Part shown: positions 8,137 through 18,130 of the stretch, in pieces | Position numbering within the stretch: position 1 is the stretch's first letter | Layout of the letters: every line of letters starts with the position of its first letter | Assembly: GCA_009663005.1 (NCBI GenBank) | Contig: VIGQ01000799.1 | Coordinates: 27,501 to 55,000 of the forward strand | DNA: 27,500 nucleotides | Direction of reading: 5' to 3' | Origin: Actinidia chinensis | Taxonomy: Eukaryota; Streptophyta; Magnoliopsida; Ericales; Actinidiaceae | Notes under the pieces: generated by a model | The model's database searches: none | Told to the model about the DNA's origin: nothing | Seen by the model: the letters and a program-made list of their open reading frames with translations, nothing else | Program-made: the position numbers and the translations under genes

Positions 8137-9358
8137 TTTTTTTTTTCGTTACTCTGAATAAATTTGTAAAAAATATGATGCACAGCCACTTAGATTAAAA
8201 AAACAAAATTGAAACTTGGGACTTAACTCTCCTCAACTTTTATTTAGTCTTTTTTTTGGTTTGGGGGGACAAAGGAAACAATGATAGATAACTATACGAG
8301 AGGGGATAGAGTTGGAGACAAACTCCTCATTTATGCAATTATCAAAAAATTGTAATTCTGAAGTGAGGGACTCTAGACTGATAATTAGTCCTCATTTTAA
8401 ATTGAATAACGATATAGTTCCTTGCACATGAAAAATCCAATTTCAATAAATATTGGAGTGTTTGGATGCAGAGTCAAATAATAGAGATGGTCCCTGAACT
8501 GAATAACAAAATTTATTTGGTTAATAGAAAAATTGCTTTCGGTAGAGAGAGAAGAAAGAGGGAAAAAAGAGACGTGATTTTGTCTCGGACCAAATTGACC
8601 GGATGGGACGTCGGGAGCTCTACGTTGTTTCTATTGGTTTCAACTGGCATACTGGTGGCTTATAGTCCTGGCTGACAAAATTTGGTTCGTGCAATTTTAG
8701 TCGATTTGACTATTGTATTTGTGTTCGACTTTCAAACTCGATTTTTGTAGATTCTTGTTGCTTGCTTTGTATAATTTGGTTTGGCAATGAACTCTTTTTG
8801 GCATTATTGTTTTAGAAAGAACTCTTTGATAATAAATTTGAGAATAAATTTGAAAATACTTTGTCTTATTCGGTGAACTTCTTAGTTCTCATGGGAGCCC
8901 CTAGTTCGCATTTGGGTGACCTTCGAATTTTTGAAAGACCTTTGTAGTTCCTTTGATTTCCCCGGGGATTTGGTTGGATCTTTGATCCCTTTGTTTTTTA
9001 GCGAGTTTTGGTGTGATTCCAATTCGCGTTAGGAGATAATTTATATTCTGGTTTTTGTGAGAATGTTTTGTGGAGGATTTTTCTGGAAAATTCTCTTTTT
9101 TGTAACCGTTTTGCAGCCTTTGTTTTGATTCGAGTGGATCTTTTGGGCTTGTTTTAAACTGCCCATGGACGTAAGCACAACACTGAACTACGTAAAACTT
9201 GACATCTTTTATTTTCGTTTTGGTACTCTCTCTTTCATTTGTTTTTTTTTTGTTTTTTTTTGTAATGCAGATTTATTTTGTTATTCTTCTCCATATTCTT
9301 AGCTATCTTTATATTATATTTGTTTTGTATTTTTGAACACTTCCACACAGCAACACAT
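8137..9358. other. T-rich noncoding DNA
   Basis: Presumed upstream region of the split sulfotransferase (minus strand) followed by very T-rich text (8690-9300). A TGTAATGCAG acceptor-like site occurs near 9261. No gene was recognised; a minus-strand EEFVS-like scrap near 8315-8300 is too weak to call the missing N-terminus. Confidence 0.45.
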
Positions 9359-9540
9359 GCTCCGTTTGGCACCAACTTTTTTTTTATCTTTTTTGCTTAA
9401 CAGAATTGGTTTTTTTGTTTTTTGTTTTTGTTTTTGTTTAATTTTAGTTAAGGTAAAGCCACAAAAGTAAAAAACAAAAAAAAATGATTTTTTTGATAGT
9501 AAATTTAAAAAACTTACTTTCAAGTATTATCAAATGGAGC
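9359..9540. mobile_element. MITE-like fold-back element
   Basis: The ends are GCTCCGTTTGG (9359-9369) and CAAATGGAGC (9531-9540), an inverted pair of the type common in plant hAT/Harbinger-related miniature elements. The interior is T-rich on the left and A-rich on the right, and no ORF of interest was seen. No clean target duplication was seen. Confidence 0.5.
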
Positions 9541-11735
9541 CACAAAGATAGATAGTGTTTGAAGGAGATGAGGAGAGAGAAACATGGTTACTCCCGTTAC
9601 CACAAAACAAAAAAGTTACTGTGTTTTCGGTATAAAGGATGGGTGACTTTGACAGATTTCAGCTTAAAAGTTGAGGGTGAAGATGGAAGTTAATTCAAGC
9701 CGGTAAAACACAATCATCTCACAAACATTTTGAAAATTGACATGTTTTATTATACAAATTATACGTTTTTATTTGTCTCTAAACCAAAAGTATAAAAAAA
9801 AAGTAAAAAAAAGTTCACTAAAAATATAAAATTTGTACACTTGCCCTTTAAACCATTAATATTAAAACTAAATTATACATTGCACACACTCCATGTAGAA
9901 CGTACAATCATTTTAATCAATTTTAAATTGATGCGCTTAGGAACACTCGATACAGAAATCTTAAAAATTATTAATATGAGGATGCAATGTAAAATAAATA
10001 TGTTTTTTTTTTCAAATTTCAATTTAAAAAGAAAACACTTTCTTAAAATAAAACGAAGGGTTAGTTTCTCTTTTACCTCTTCGTGTTCGACCCAAGTCTC
10101 ACTTTAGTTCTTCTAATTTCAACTTTTTCATCCAAAAATCAAACACCGTTAGACCGCGATTACATTCTAACTGATCTAAGACAATAAAGTTTGCTCTGTT
10201 CAAATTGAAATTATAAAGCTAATAAAATAATTTGATCAAACCCAAAGAGGTAGAAGTGAATTGACCTTATAATCTTGTGAAAATTCACATCAAATTTCAA
10301 AAATAATAAGCCGACCCTCCAACCACTGGGAAATTTCTCATTAGAGTTAAAGATGAAAATTTATAAAATGTTTGTGATGTTGAAACTCCACAACAATCAA
10401 GAAGTTTCTCTTTTTTTCAAAAACTAATAATAGATGCCTCTAATGGGATTATTAGTGCTTGAATATACGTGGGGTCGAATCGCATCAGTGGGTCCTGGGA
10501 AGGTGGTTTCATAACCCTTCACGCACAAGGACCACCCTCAAGTCGTCTCTCTTCCTACACACTTACTAACCTTTAACCATTAAAAACCACTATTGAAAGT
10601 AATTCTTTTTTTATGCTCCGACTATCAACGATGGAGTGAAATATGTAAAATCAACAATGGAACAGGCCAAATTAATTTTCTCCATCCAGATTGAATCGTC
10701 TTTGGGGGGATAGCCTTCTATAAAGCGAAAGTCTCGGTGGTGGTCGCCCTGATGGTCCTCAAAAACAATATTACATGACCAACTTTGTCTTGTCAGTCTT
10801 CATCAGCGGGAATCGGCATGCAGGATGCGTAGTGAGCGTGGAATTACAAAGAATCGCGAGCTGCAAAATAAGTTGTAGGTAAATAGGTTTTCCACAAGAT
10901 TTGGTGGCATCAAAATGTCTTTTTCTACTCTGTAATAGGGTTGGTAGTGCGCGTCGATGAGAATCTTTAGATCAGGGTCCAACAAGGTGAAAAACTGAAT
11001 GAAAAATCGTTTTTCCTAGTAATTATAAATCGAATGGGCCCAAAGGTGGATTGGAAAACCACCATAACAACCGTTCAAGTTTGATTGGACGAGTCTATTC
11101 GTTGAATCAGTTTTTGTGGTGGGGCACCCCTAAAAAGTAAATAATCGAAAGAATAATTTGGGTGATTGTATTGGTGGTGGTGGTGGGAGTCGTGTTACGA
11201 CGTGGAGTTGTGTTAAAAATAAAATTTTTAAGTTGGGGGCGAATTATCCTTTTAGAATATGTAAAAAGAAGAAGGGGCGAGACAGGTATGGGCGGGATAG
11301 AAAGGGAGAGTGGCGACAATGGGAAAAGAGAGCACTATCGATAAGGTGAGAACCCCCCCCCGTCTAGGTGAAATAGTTTTGTCACAGAGAAAGAAGGGGG
11401 GTGGAGTCGAAACAAAAAATCGGCAACATCTCCGCGAGTGCATGACGTAGGGGCCGATTTGGGAGAGTTCTTGCGCGGCAGATTGGGAGAAGCGTGAACC
11501 AATAACATAGGTGCTGGGCCATATCCTCACATCGTGGATACCATGACAGATGGTGAGGGCATAGGGGTGGACCAGACAGATCAGGTGAGGCAAAAAGAAG
11601 AAAAAAAAAGATAGTCACGGAATCGTCATCACATGTATTTGGGAAAAAGTGGATGACAGTGGAAGTTTGTAAATAGGCGTGGACTAAGGGCAGAGGATCC
11701 GATGGTCCCCCCCAACCCCGGGTTACCCAAAGGAC
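9541..11735. other. Intergenic DNA, no gene seen
   Basis: AT-rich to about 10440, then a mixed-composition stretch (10440-11735) with GGTGG and C-run tracts (for example C9 near 11353-11361). Short ORFs on both strands here show no family motifs. No RNA gene was recognised. Confidence 0.45.
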
Positions 11736-11816
11736 GACACATGTCCTTTGTATTTATTAAGGAAAGTTTTGTAATATTACACAACTTTCCCTAATAAATT
11801 ACAAATGACACGTGTC
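11736..11816. mobile_element. 81-bp near-perfect hairpin, MITE-like core
   Basis: The left arm GACACATGTCCTTTGTA, continuing TTTATTAAGGAAAGTT, pairs with the right arm read in reverse (GACACGTGTCATTTGTA, then ATTTATTAGGGAAAGTT). Each arm is about 39 bp and there is almost no loop (around ATATTA at 11774). Weaker complementarity extends outward to about 11695 and 11850, suggesting a larger miniature inverted-repeat element. Confidence 0.75.
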
Positions 11817-11979
11817 ATCTATTTGGAGCCTGGGACAAAGCCCCATCCCAAATTGTTTGGAACAACTGATTGCGGACTCTCAAATCAATATGATAAGAAA
11901 TCTTACTAAAAATGAGATTAACTAGAGACTCCTTATCCTATGATTGAGCACAAGGACGCCTCTTTAACAAAATTACACG

Positions 11980-12345
11980 GGTAATTTTTGAAATTTATAT
12001 TTGTAAAAAATTTAGGACCAGTGTATTGTAATAGGCCCTGTTCAAATCATATGAAATTAAGAGATCTCCGGTTAATCGCATTGGTGATGGAAAGGACTTG
12101 TTCAAAAAACGCTCGTTTCAGTTATATTGTTTGTTCTATTATTTGTATTGTAACATCTCATTATTTGTAATTATATTGTGTAAAACAATTTATGACAATG
12201 TATTTTGTAAATGGGCCCTGTCCCAATCATATGATAGAGATCTTCTCGTTAAATCTCATTTTTTAGATTAAGTGAACTTTTTCAAAAAACTACTCTTTTC
12301 ATTTATATTTTTGGTCTATTATTTTATTTTAAAATATCTCAAAGT
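11980..12345. repeat. Tandem duplication, about 185 bp x 2
   Basis: Copy one (about 11980-12160) and copy two (about 12165-12345) share GGGCCCTGTxxxAATCATATGA/AGGCCCTGTTCAAATCATATGA, GAGATCT, GTTAAT/AATC.CATT, TTCAAAAAACxxCTC, TTTCA.TTATATT, GTTCTATTATTT and ATCTC in the same order. Diverged, noncoding. Confidence 0.75.
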
Positions 12346-12761
12346 GTTTGTTGAGTAGTTAACAAAGAAAATTATACAATTTTAAATTATTAAATTTATT
12401 TTTTATATTATTTAAATAATATTTTAAATGAACTAAAAGTCAAATGTAATAATGTATAAAATTAAATAATAAATATATTTTGTTTAAATAGTTAAATTCT
12501 CAACAATTGACACGATGTGGAACGAAGAAGGGAGTATATCAATTTGAGTGTTTTCAGATCATCATTGGCCTGAGATGTGGTCCTACAGCGCGGCACCAAG
12601 CTCAAGGTTGTGTCTCTGCTTATAACAATTTAGGCCCACTTATATGCTCACACGTGGCATTATGAGATAAAAAGATTAAGCAAGCAAAACCAGAGGATAG
12701 CCAAAACTAGCTGTTATTGACCCCACATCCTAAACCCTTTTTATTTATGTTTGAATAATGA
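12346..12761. other. Noncoding DNA between repeats
   Basis: AT-rich to 12530, then mixed sequence containing CACGTGGCA (12649-12657), an ACGT-core motif of plant promoters. No gene seen. Confidence 0.4.
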
Positions 12762-12950
12762 TTGTTACACACTCAAAAGTGGGTGTGTACAAGATACACT
12801 CATTTTATCCTCTCATAAATAAGTGGGATCCGCCCTAATTAGAATTTTTAAAAAAACGTGAAAACCCTAATTAAGGCGAGTTCTACTTATTTTGTGAGAG
12901 GGCAAAATGGGTATATTTAAGACACACTCACTTTTGGGTGTTTACCTATC
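12762..12950. mobile_element. Fold-back MITE with about 80-bp arms
   Basis: The left arm (TTACACACTCAAAAGTGGGT ... CATTTTATCCTCTCATAAAT ... CCTAATTAG) is matched by the reverse complement of the right arm (GTAAACACCCAAAAGTGAGT ... CATTTTGCCCTCTCACAAAA ... CCTTAATTAG). The loop is short and A-rich near 12850. No coding capacity; a miniature inverted-repeat element is the simplest reading. Confidence 0.75.
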
Positions 12951-13572
12951 ACTACTCTTTATGTTTTTAGGCACATTTTGCTTTCGAAAAATAGAATCAC
13001 ATTCAAATGTATTTAATTCGTTATTGGAACTTAGTCCGGGGTAGGGTCCCCCTGGTGCTGACAACGTCTAGTTTTGTGATTATAATTTTTTATAATTATA
13101 ACGAAAAGAGTTAAATTGTTTGCAATGGAATAGATGAGACACTAAGTAGACCAAGTCAATATCTATGTCCCTATTAAACAAACAGTGTATAGTTTAGGAG
13201 GTTTTTTATTTCATACATATTTTAATTTTTTTATATATTTTTTATAATTTTTTCATAAAATCAAGATATTTTTAATAACTTTGACCACTGCCCAATCAAG
13301 AACTGGAATCACACCGTTGGGGGAGAATCTCTTAAAAAAAAATCGTGTGGAAAACGAGTCTCAACACGACTTCGCTAAAGTTTATTTTCGATTTGCATAT
13401 TGTTGTTTACGTTTTTACTTTTCAGTTTGTATTTTTTGTAATTTGTCCTGTAATCCAATCGTATCATAAAGTGTTCCGTTATAATTCCTGTATTGCTCTT
13501 CGATAACAGTTTAAAGCATAACATGAAAACCCTAGTGAAGAGTGGGCACTAGTCATGATTGCATGTATTAAT
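12951..13572. other. AT-rich noncoding DNA
   Basis: T-rich and A-rich runs, including TTTTTTATATATTTTTT near 13230. A 62-codon plus-strand frame at 13281 has no recognisable motif. Confidence 0.4.
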
Positions 13573-13757
13573 CATATTATTGGGTTAGTGTTATAAAAAT
13601 GATGGCCTAATAATACCCTAGTTATGGTAGGTGTTACATACAATTAACCCTTAAAATAATAAATGGTTAATGGATAGTCAAGGACATTATCGCCGTAGTT
13701 TGGGGGGGTTGACTACCCTAGTAATGAGGGCTTATTAGCCATTACTTCCAACATATT
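13573..13757. mobile_element. Third fold-back element (imperfect)
   Basis: The left arm AATGATGGCCTAATAATACCCTAG.TATGGTAG (13598-13630) pairs with the right arm GACTACCCTAGTAATGAGGGCTTATTAGCCATT (13711-13743). Weaker pairing of the outer ATATTATTGGG and CCAACATATTC extends it. Arms carry several indels, so it is older or noisier than the hairpins at 11736 and 12762. Confidence 0.55.
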
Positions 13758-13911
13758 CTTCGACGAGTGAAGGGTTACACACGCTCTCTAGATATTATTG
13801 GTAGTCTTTTGTTAGTGTCTGGTGCTTGGACGGAGACACAAAAGTTAGAGCAACAACGTTCTGATGTCAATGAAAAGTTCTTCAATTTTTATATTTTTTT
13901 TTCCTCAGAGA

Positions 13912-14045
13912 GATCAAGCACTGTTCGGTTTGCTGTTCCTGATTATGTGCGGTTTCCCACTGGGAAGCATGATATTGTTTATCTTGGAGTGATATCCACC
14001 GACTCAGCACGTAGTGAACACGAATCTGTCTTAAAAAGGATCTAG
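13912..14045 (+). pseudogene. Exon-like fragment of an unidentified gene
   Basis: A T-rich run ending TTTTTTTTTCCTCAG (to 13911) is a textbook plant splice acceptor. It is followed by an open frame of 44 codons ending at TAG (14043-14045). The peptide, with VRFAVPDYVRFPTGKHD and LGVISTDSARSEHESVLKRI, has balanced composition and looks protein-like rather than random. The upstream part of the same ORF (from 13767) includes ETQKLEQQRSDVNEKF. I do not recognise the family, and no neighbouring exon was identified. It may be a captured or orphan terminal exon, or chance. Confidence 0.3.
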
Positions 14046-14329
14046 GGAACACGGACTCATAATGCTTAACTTCAATTTGCAGATTATTATATTTCATATT
14101 AGTTTCCATATTCATATTAATTCCTTTTCTGTAGTCCTGTTTTAGTAAAATTTTGTTTATTTTAGTTTTGTCTGGCACTATTATAATCTTCAAACAAATC
14201 AACTCATTTTTCCACTTGTTTTAGAAGATATAGAAAATACGGTTTGAATACCCAGAAAACTCATAATGCGGTATGCGCCCAAACAAAACCCAAAAATAAA
14301 TAAGAACTATTCTTCTCATTTAAAAAACC

Positions 14330-14722
14330 AATGTAACCCACCTTAAAAAATACCCACCACCATTGGCACAGCCCAAACTAGCTGTTCCCTTCCCCACAAT
14401 TTCACAAACATGGCACATGGCCAGAAAGAGAATCCACAACAGCAAGTTGAGATTCCATGAATCATGCCAAATGCTAATTAATAAACAACTCTACATTACT
14501 AAACTATATATATGATTCTTTTCACAGCAATAGATCAAATAAATTTTTCTAATGTGTATAATATCCTTTAAGAAATGGGGATCTTACAATCAACTCTAGC
14601 ACAAGATATTTTTGTTTTTCAACATCCAGAATACCGCAATAAGAAAAGATAAATAAAGAATATGTATCTAACACATCCATAGCCATATAATGCACATATA
14701 CACAGCTATTGAAGAGCTCACC
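14330..14722 (+). promoter_or_regulatory. Sulfotransferase upstream region (duplicated block, copy A)
   Basis: About 390 bp directly upstream of the sulfotransferase start codon at 14760, with a diverged direct copy at 24238-24640. Shared blocks in order: CAAACTAGCTGTT, CCCACAATTTCACAA, CAACAGCAAGTTGA, TGATTCTT.TCACA, ATGTGTATAA, AATAAGAATATGTAT, GCACATATACACA and a final GCTCA.CC. A TATAATAT at 14557-14564 sits where copy B has TATAAATA, so the TATA box of this copy may be weakened. Promoter function is inferred from position. Confidence 0.7.
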
Positions 14723-14759
14723 AATTCCGCTTTCCTATCATCATCTAGTCCCACATTCC

Positions 14760-15838
14760 ATGGAGAAAACAGAAACAATAAAACAAGTAGGAATGTACCA
14801 CCGGAAGGGGGAAAAGAAAAAAAAAGAAAAAATAGCAGAACACGAGAACCAATTTGATCTCGCTGATCAGAAACCTTCCAAAAGAAGGCCATTGTTGAAG
14901 TGTGATGGCACATAGTCTCTTGGTTACCAAGGCCTTCGTGCCCAGCCAGAGCATCTCGCATAACGGCCTTTCAGCTCAGTTCAACCAGTCAACCAAAAAT
15001 AACGTTCTAATCTTAGCCACGTTACCCAAATCGGGGCAAACTTGGTATAAAAAGGCCCTTATATTTTCCATCGTAACCAGAACCACCTACCTAACCCCCC
15101 TTCCGTAAAACCCATTGCTCTCAACATCATCAACAGCCCATGACCTTGTTCCGTTCTTGGAGGTTCGGACTCTATCACAACAACCCAATCCCCTGATCTT
15201 GAAGGCATTCCCAAGCCAAGAATTTTCTCCACCCATAATGCCATAATACAACCGCCTAAAAACCCACATCCTTCTTTGATCCAAGTGTAGAGTTGTTTTA
15301 CAATCTGTAAAACCCCCCTGGGACCAGCTCGTCTCCTTCTGCATTTCAGCACTAGCGCTGGCCAAGCATTGGTCGATTTTTTTTTGTTTACTGAATACTC
15401 AATTTCCTTAGATGAGACTCTCGACATGTTCTCTGCCGATGAGTCATCTCGTTTCGCCCCTTCTTGGGATCATGTTTGGGGTATGAAGAGGCGGAGCCAA
15501 GGGGTGCCAACAAGGTGGTTGTTCTTGAGTAATGAAGATTTGAAGGAAAGAACATTATTGGTCAAGACCAAAGGTTGTTGGCCCAGTTCTTGGGGTTCCC
15601 ATTTTCTGTGGAGAAAGGGGAGGAGTATTGGAAGAAGTGTCGAGTTGTGCATTTCGAGAATTTGAAGGAATTGGGGTTAAACAAGACTGGACACTTCTCT
15701 TCCGGACGTGACAAATTTGCCTTTTTCCGGAATCAGAGGTTGGAGATTGGGTCCAATTATCTAACTCGCCAATGGCAAAAAGATGAAGAAACTTATTCAG
15801 AAAAATTTGAGGGTCTGGTTGATTTTCAAAATCCTTGA
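14760..15838 (+). pseudogene. Cytosolic sulfotransferase, full-length but frameshifted
   Basis: The 1.08-kb intronless span matches the usual size of plant cytosolic sulfotransferases (about 340-360 residues), enzymes that move sulfate from PAPS to small hydroxylated acceptors. From ATG at 14760: a Lys/Glu-rich N-terminus; YQGLR (14925); ILATLPKSGQTW (15013-15045), the PAPS-binding loop normally PKSGTTWLK; FSIVTR; HDLVPFLEVR (15139-15168); DLEGIPKPRIFSTH (about 15197-15238); the 3'-phosphate-binding VV.I.K.P.DQLVSF (15293-15340); SLDETLDMF and FAPSWDHVWGM (15402-15486); VLEYEDLKE-like (about 15520-15545); AQFLGFPFSVE (15578-15610); FENLKELGLNKTG (about 15653-15690); and FFRN...SNYLT, normally FRKGE.GDW.N.LT. 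Stops at 14913 and 15106 and at least six frame changes break it. Either a pseudogene or a real gene with uncorrected indels. Confidence 0.9.
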
Positions 15839-16053
15839 TTTCTAATTTTTACCTCGAAATAATATGGTAGTCCAAAATCATATCTGTATGGGTGAAGTTT
15901 TTATGATAATTTGTGGTGACGTTTTGCAATGTTTGTCTTTCTGTAAGTGGTGGTTTCTATGATAAATACTAATGATATATTGTCATTTTGCAACAAGGGC
16001 ACTAATTCATTCGTTAAACTTGGGCTACTAAAAACCTTCAAGGGTGTGGGTCC
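15839..16053 (+). other. 3' flank of sulfotransferase
   Basis: AT-rich downstream sequence with GATAAATAC (15960-15968), a weak polyadenylation-like signal. The Copia element begins at its right edge. Confidence 0.4.
16049..16053. repeat. Target-site duplication GGTCC (left)
   Basis: GGTCC precedes the 5' LTR and recurs at 23074-23078 after the 3' LTR. The LTR terminal dinucleotides are eroded (GTTGAAATT at the left), so the boundary is good to a few bases. Confidence 0.6.
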
Positions 16054-16167
16054 GTTGAAATTATGGAGATCTTGTATCTTATTAGGGGATTTAATTAGGA
16101 GATTTCTTTATCTATAATAGGTCATGTTGCACCATATCAATGATTCTTTCCTTATTTCATTTATTCT

Positions 16168-17460
16168 TGTTGCCCAGAAATCAACCCTAGAGGGGTGAAT
16201 AGGGTTGTTGGCAAACTTTTGTTTTAATAAAAATGATACTGAATGAAGGTTTAGAATATTTAAGAAACAGTATAATGCAAAGAATATAAATGATACAAAT
16301 AAGCAATGATCAAAGAGATTAGGGAGAGAGATTCCAACTCGTCGATTTAATAGTGGTTCGGTCTACCTGACCTACGGTCCTACGTCCCCAAGCACACCAC
16401 TTGAGATTTCAATCCACTAATCCAAACTCCTTACATGTGGAGTGCAAACCTTTTACACGTCAAGAGCACACCACTCTTCTCCAGGTGAAAATCCTTCACC
16501 CCTACAGGGTCAACACCACCCTCTTGATACAATCAACTGTGATAATTGATTTTGGATTTCGCTCCAATAACACTTCTCCTTTTTAAGAAGATAGCCAAAG
16601 AACTTTTACAAATGAATCCTCACTATACACTCTTGTAATGAATTACACTTTAAAGGCTCAAAGGAAGTGAAGAAGTATGCTTTGAGTTCTCAAGCTTTTT
16701 GTTCCTCACATTGATTGTCTTGTAAAATGAAAGATAAGGAAGGTATTATAGGCCTTGGCAAGAAATATAACCGTTGGAGGAATTTTAAATTTTCTAAGCC
16801 ATTTTTTCAAATTTGAAATCACCTTTTCAAGTCAAATTGTTGGCTATCCAATCTTTCAAAGTTGCACTACATTTTTTAAAGTCAAATTGTTTTCTCTCTC
16901 TTCAAATTTTTTTAAAGTGCAACCACATGTTCAAAGTCAAAAATTATTGCTAACCAATTTGTTCAACTTGGAATCAATTTTCAAGTCCAGAAATTTGTTG
17001 CTAGCTACTTTTGTCAATTGGGAATCAAATTTTTTCAAAGTCGAAATTGTTGCTAGCCAATTTTTTTCAAACTTGAATTAAATTTTCAAAATCAACAATT
17101 ATTACTACCCATTTGTCAAATTTGTTAATAAATTTTAAAGATACGAATTATTGCTACACAGTTTTTAAGAATTTTAAATTTTAATGCATTTTTTGTATCT
17201 TAAAATGCATAAGGATATTAAGGTCATTTTAGAGTCCTAAAATTTAACCATAAACGAGCTTTACAAAATACCCTAATAAAACTTCTTCATTTCTTTGAGA
17301 TCATCAGTGCTTGAAGTTTCTTACTTTGGGGGTCATCCAAATATCTTCGATTATTTTTCTCCTTGAGATATGTGCTTGAATTTTTCTTGCACTATCATAC
17401 TTGATTAAATACATTAAAACGATAAGATAGAATTTTGTTATCATCAAAATATTGGCAACA
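16168..17460. mobile_element. Nested LTR-like element (probable solo LTR)
   Basis: The block begins TGTTGCC and ends GGCAACA, perfect 7-bp terminal inverts with TG...CA ends, and it interrupts the Copia 5' LTR. Internal landmarks, CCTAGAGGGGTGAATAGGG near the left end and TTTTGTTATCATCAAAAT near the right, resemble sequences typical of some plant LTR retrotransposons. No coding sequence or primer-binding site is inside, so a solo LTR of about 1.3 kb is the best reading. A perfect 5-bp target duplication was not seen (ATTCT on the left, AATCT offset by one on the right). Confidence 0.65.
16800..17150. repeat. Tandem repeat of about 50-55 bp inside nested element
   Basis: Around seven imperfect units of the form TTCAAAGTCAAAATTGTTGCTAGCCAATTTTTTCAA... 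begin near 16831, 16881, 16937, 16986, 17039 and 17090. A plus-strand ORF over it (16755-17081) has a matching repeat of roughly 18 residues, which is an artefact of the DNA repeat. Confidence 0.75.
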
Positions 17461-17573
17461 GAATCTGATTGACGCCATACGGGCTAACAATTTCTTTCTA
17501 AATTTAGGCCAACCTGGTATTATATTTGAGAGTTTTGGAGGACTAAGAATTAAGATTAACAATCTTTCTGCTT

Positions 17574-17586
17574 GGTATCAGGCCTC
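17574..17586 (+). promoter_or_regulatory. Primer-binding site of Copia element
   Basis: TTGGTATCAGGCC differs from the canonical TGGTATCAGAGCC by loss of one A and G. It lies just inside the 5' LTR and confirms plus orientation. Confidence 0.8.
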
Positions 17587-18130
17587 TAACCCCTATCCCT
17601 TTTCAACTTTCAACTGCCTCAAAGCAGCCTAACCCTAACAGCCCGCCCTAAACCTATCGCCACTAGCAAACCTGCATACAGCCCTTCTTCCACACTCTGC
17701 ACGGCTACGCCTAGCCCCTACCTCAACTCTAACCCTAACAACACGTCCTCTGTGCCTCCATAACAACCACCAACCTAACCCCGGCACTGCCCACCCAGAC
17801 AGCCTCTGCCCCACGCGCCCACTATCAAACCCTGCACTCCCAGCACCAACCTTCTCTGCCCTGCCTGTGTAGCCACTGGCGCCGCACCAGCGTGTTATCT
17901 AGCGCTACCTGTGTCAGCGCACCCCTGTGCATCCTTGCTCCTGTGCAGCCCAGAACAGCAGCCCAGCAGCCGCAGCCGGCAGCCGGCAACCTTGATGCCA
18001 CCCCCCTACGCTGGCCCAATCACAGACCACAACAGCGACTAGACTCTACCAACCCGCACAGGCTCAGCCACCCACCACCGAGTCCCTGTATGCTGGTCCA
18101 GAACAAAAGAGTAAAATGTTCTTATTAAAG
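17587..18130 (+). other. C-rich low-complexity leader of Copia element
   Basis: C- and CA-rich text (17620-18080) with CCCTAA-like motifs, CAGCC repeats and CpG-containing runs, placed between the primer-binding site and gag. Pro/Ala/Gln-rich short ORFs occur on both strands; none was judged a gene. Confidence 0.5.

Larger units (their letters stand above)
16054..17571 (+). repeat. 5' LTR of Copia element (interrupted)
   Basis: Bases 16054-16167 and about 17461-17571 align with the 3' LTR at 22887-23073. Shared blocks are GGAGATCTTGT, TTTCTTTATCT.TAATAGG, AATGATTCTTTC, then TTTAGGCC and AAG/AATTAAG. Between them lies the nested element. Confidence 0.8.

Noticed and set aside
8230..8330. Missing N-terminus of the split sulfotransferase on the minus strand
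   Set aside because: An EEFVS-like scrap is too short and is followed by unrelated sequence; it could be chance.
16755..17081. 108-codon Phe/Asn-rich ORF with 18-residue repeats
   Set aside because: It reflects the 50-55-bp DNA repeat inside the nested LTR.
17620..17760. Interstitial telomere repeats (CCCTAA-like motifs)
   Set aside because: Only scattered CCTAACCCTAAC words in a C-rich retrotransposon leader, not a tandem heptamer array.
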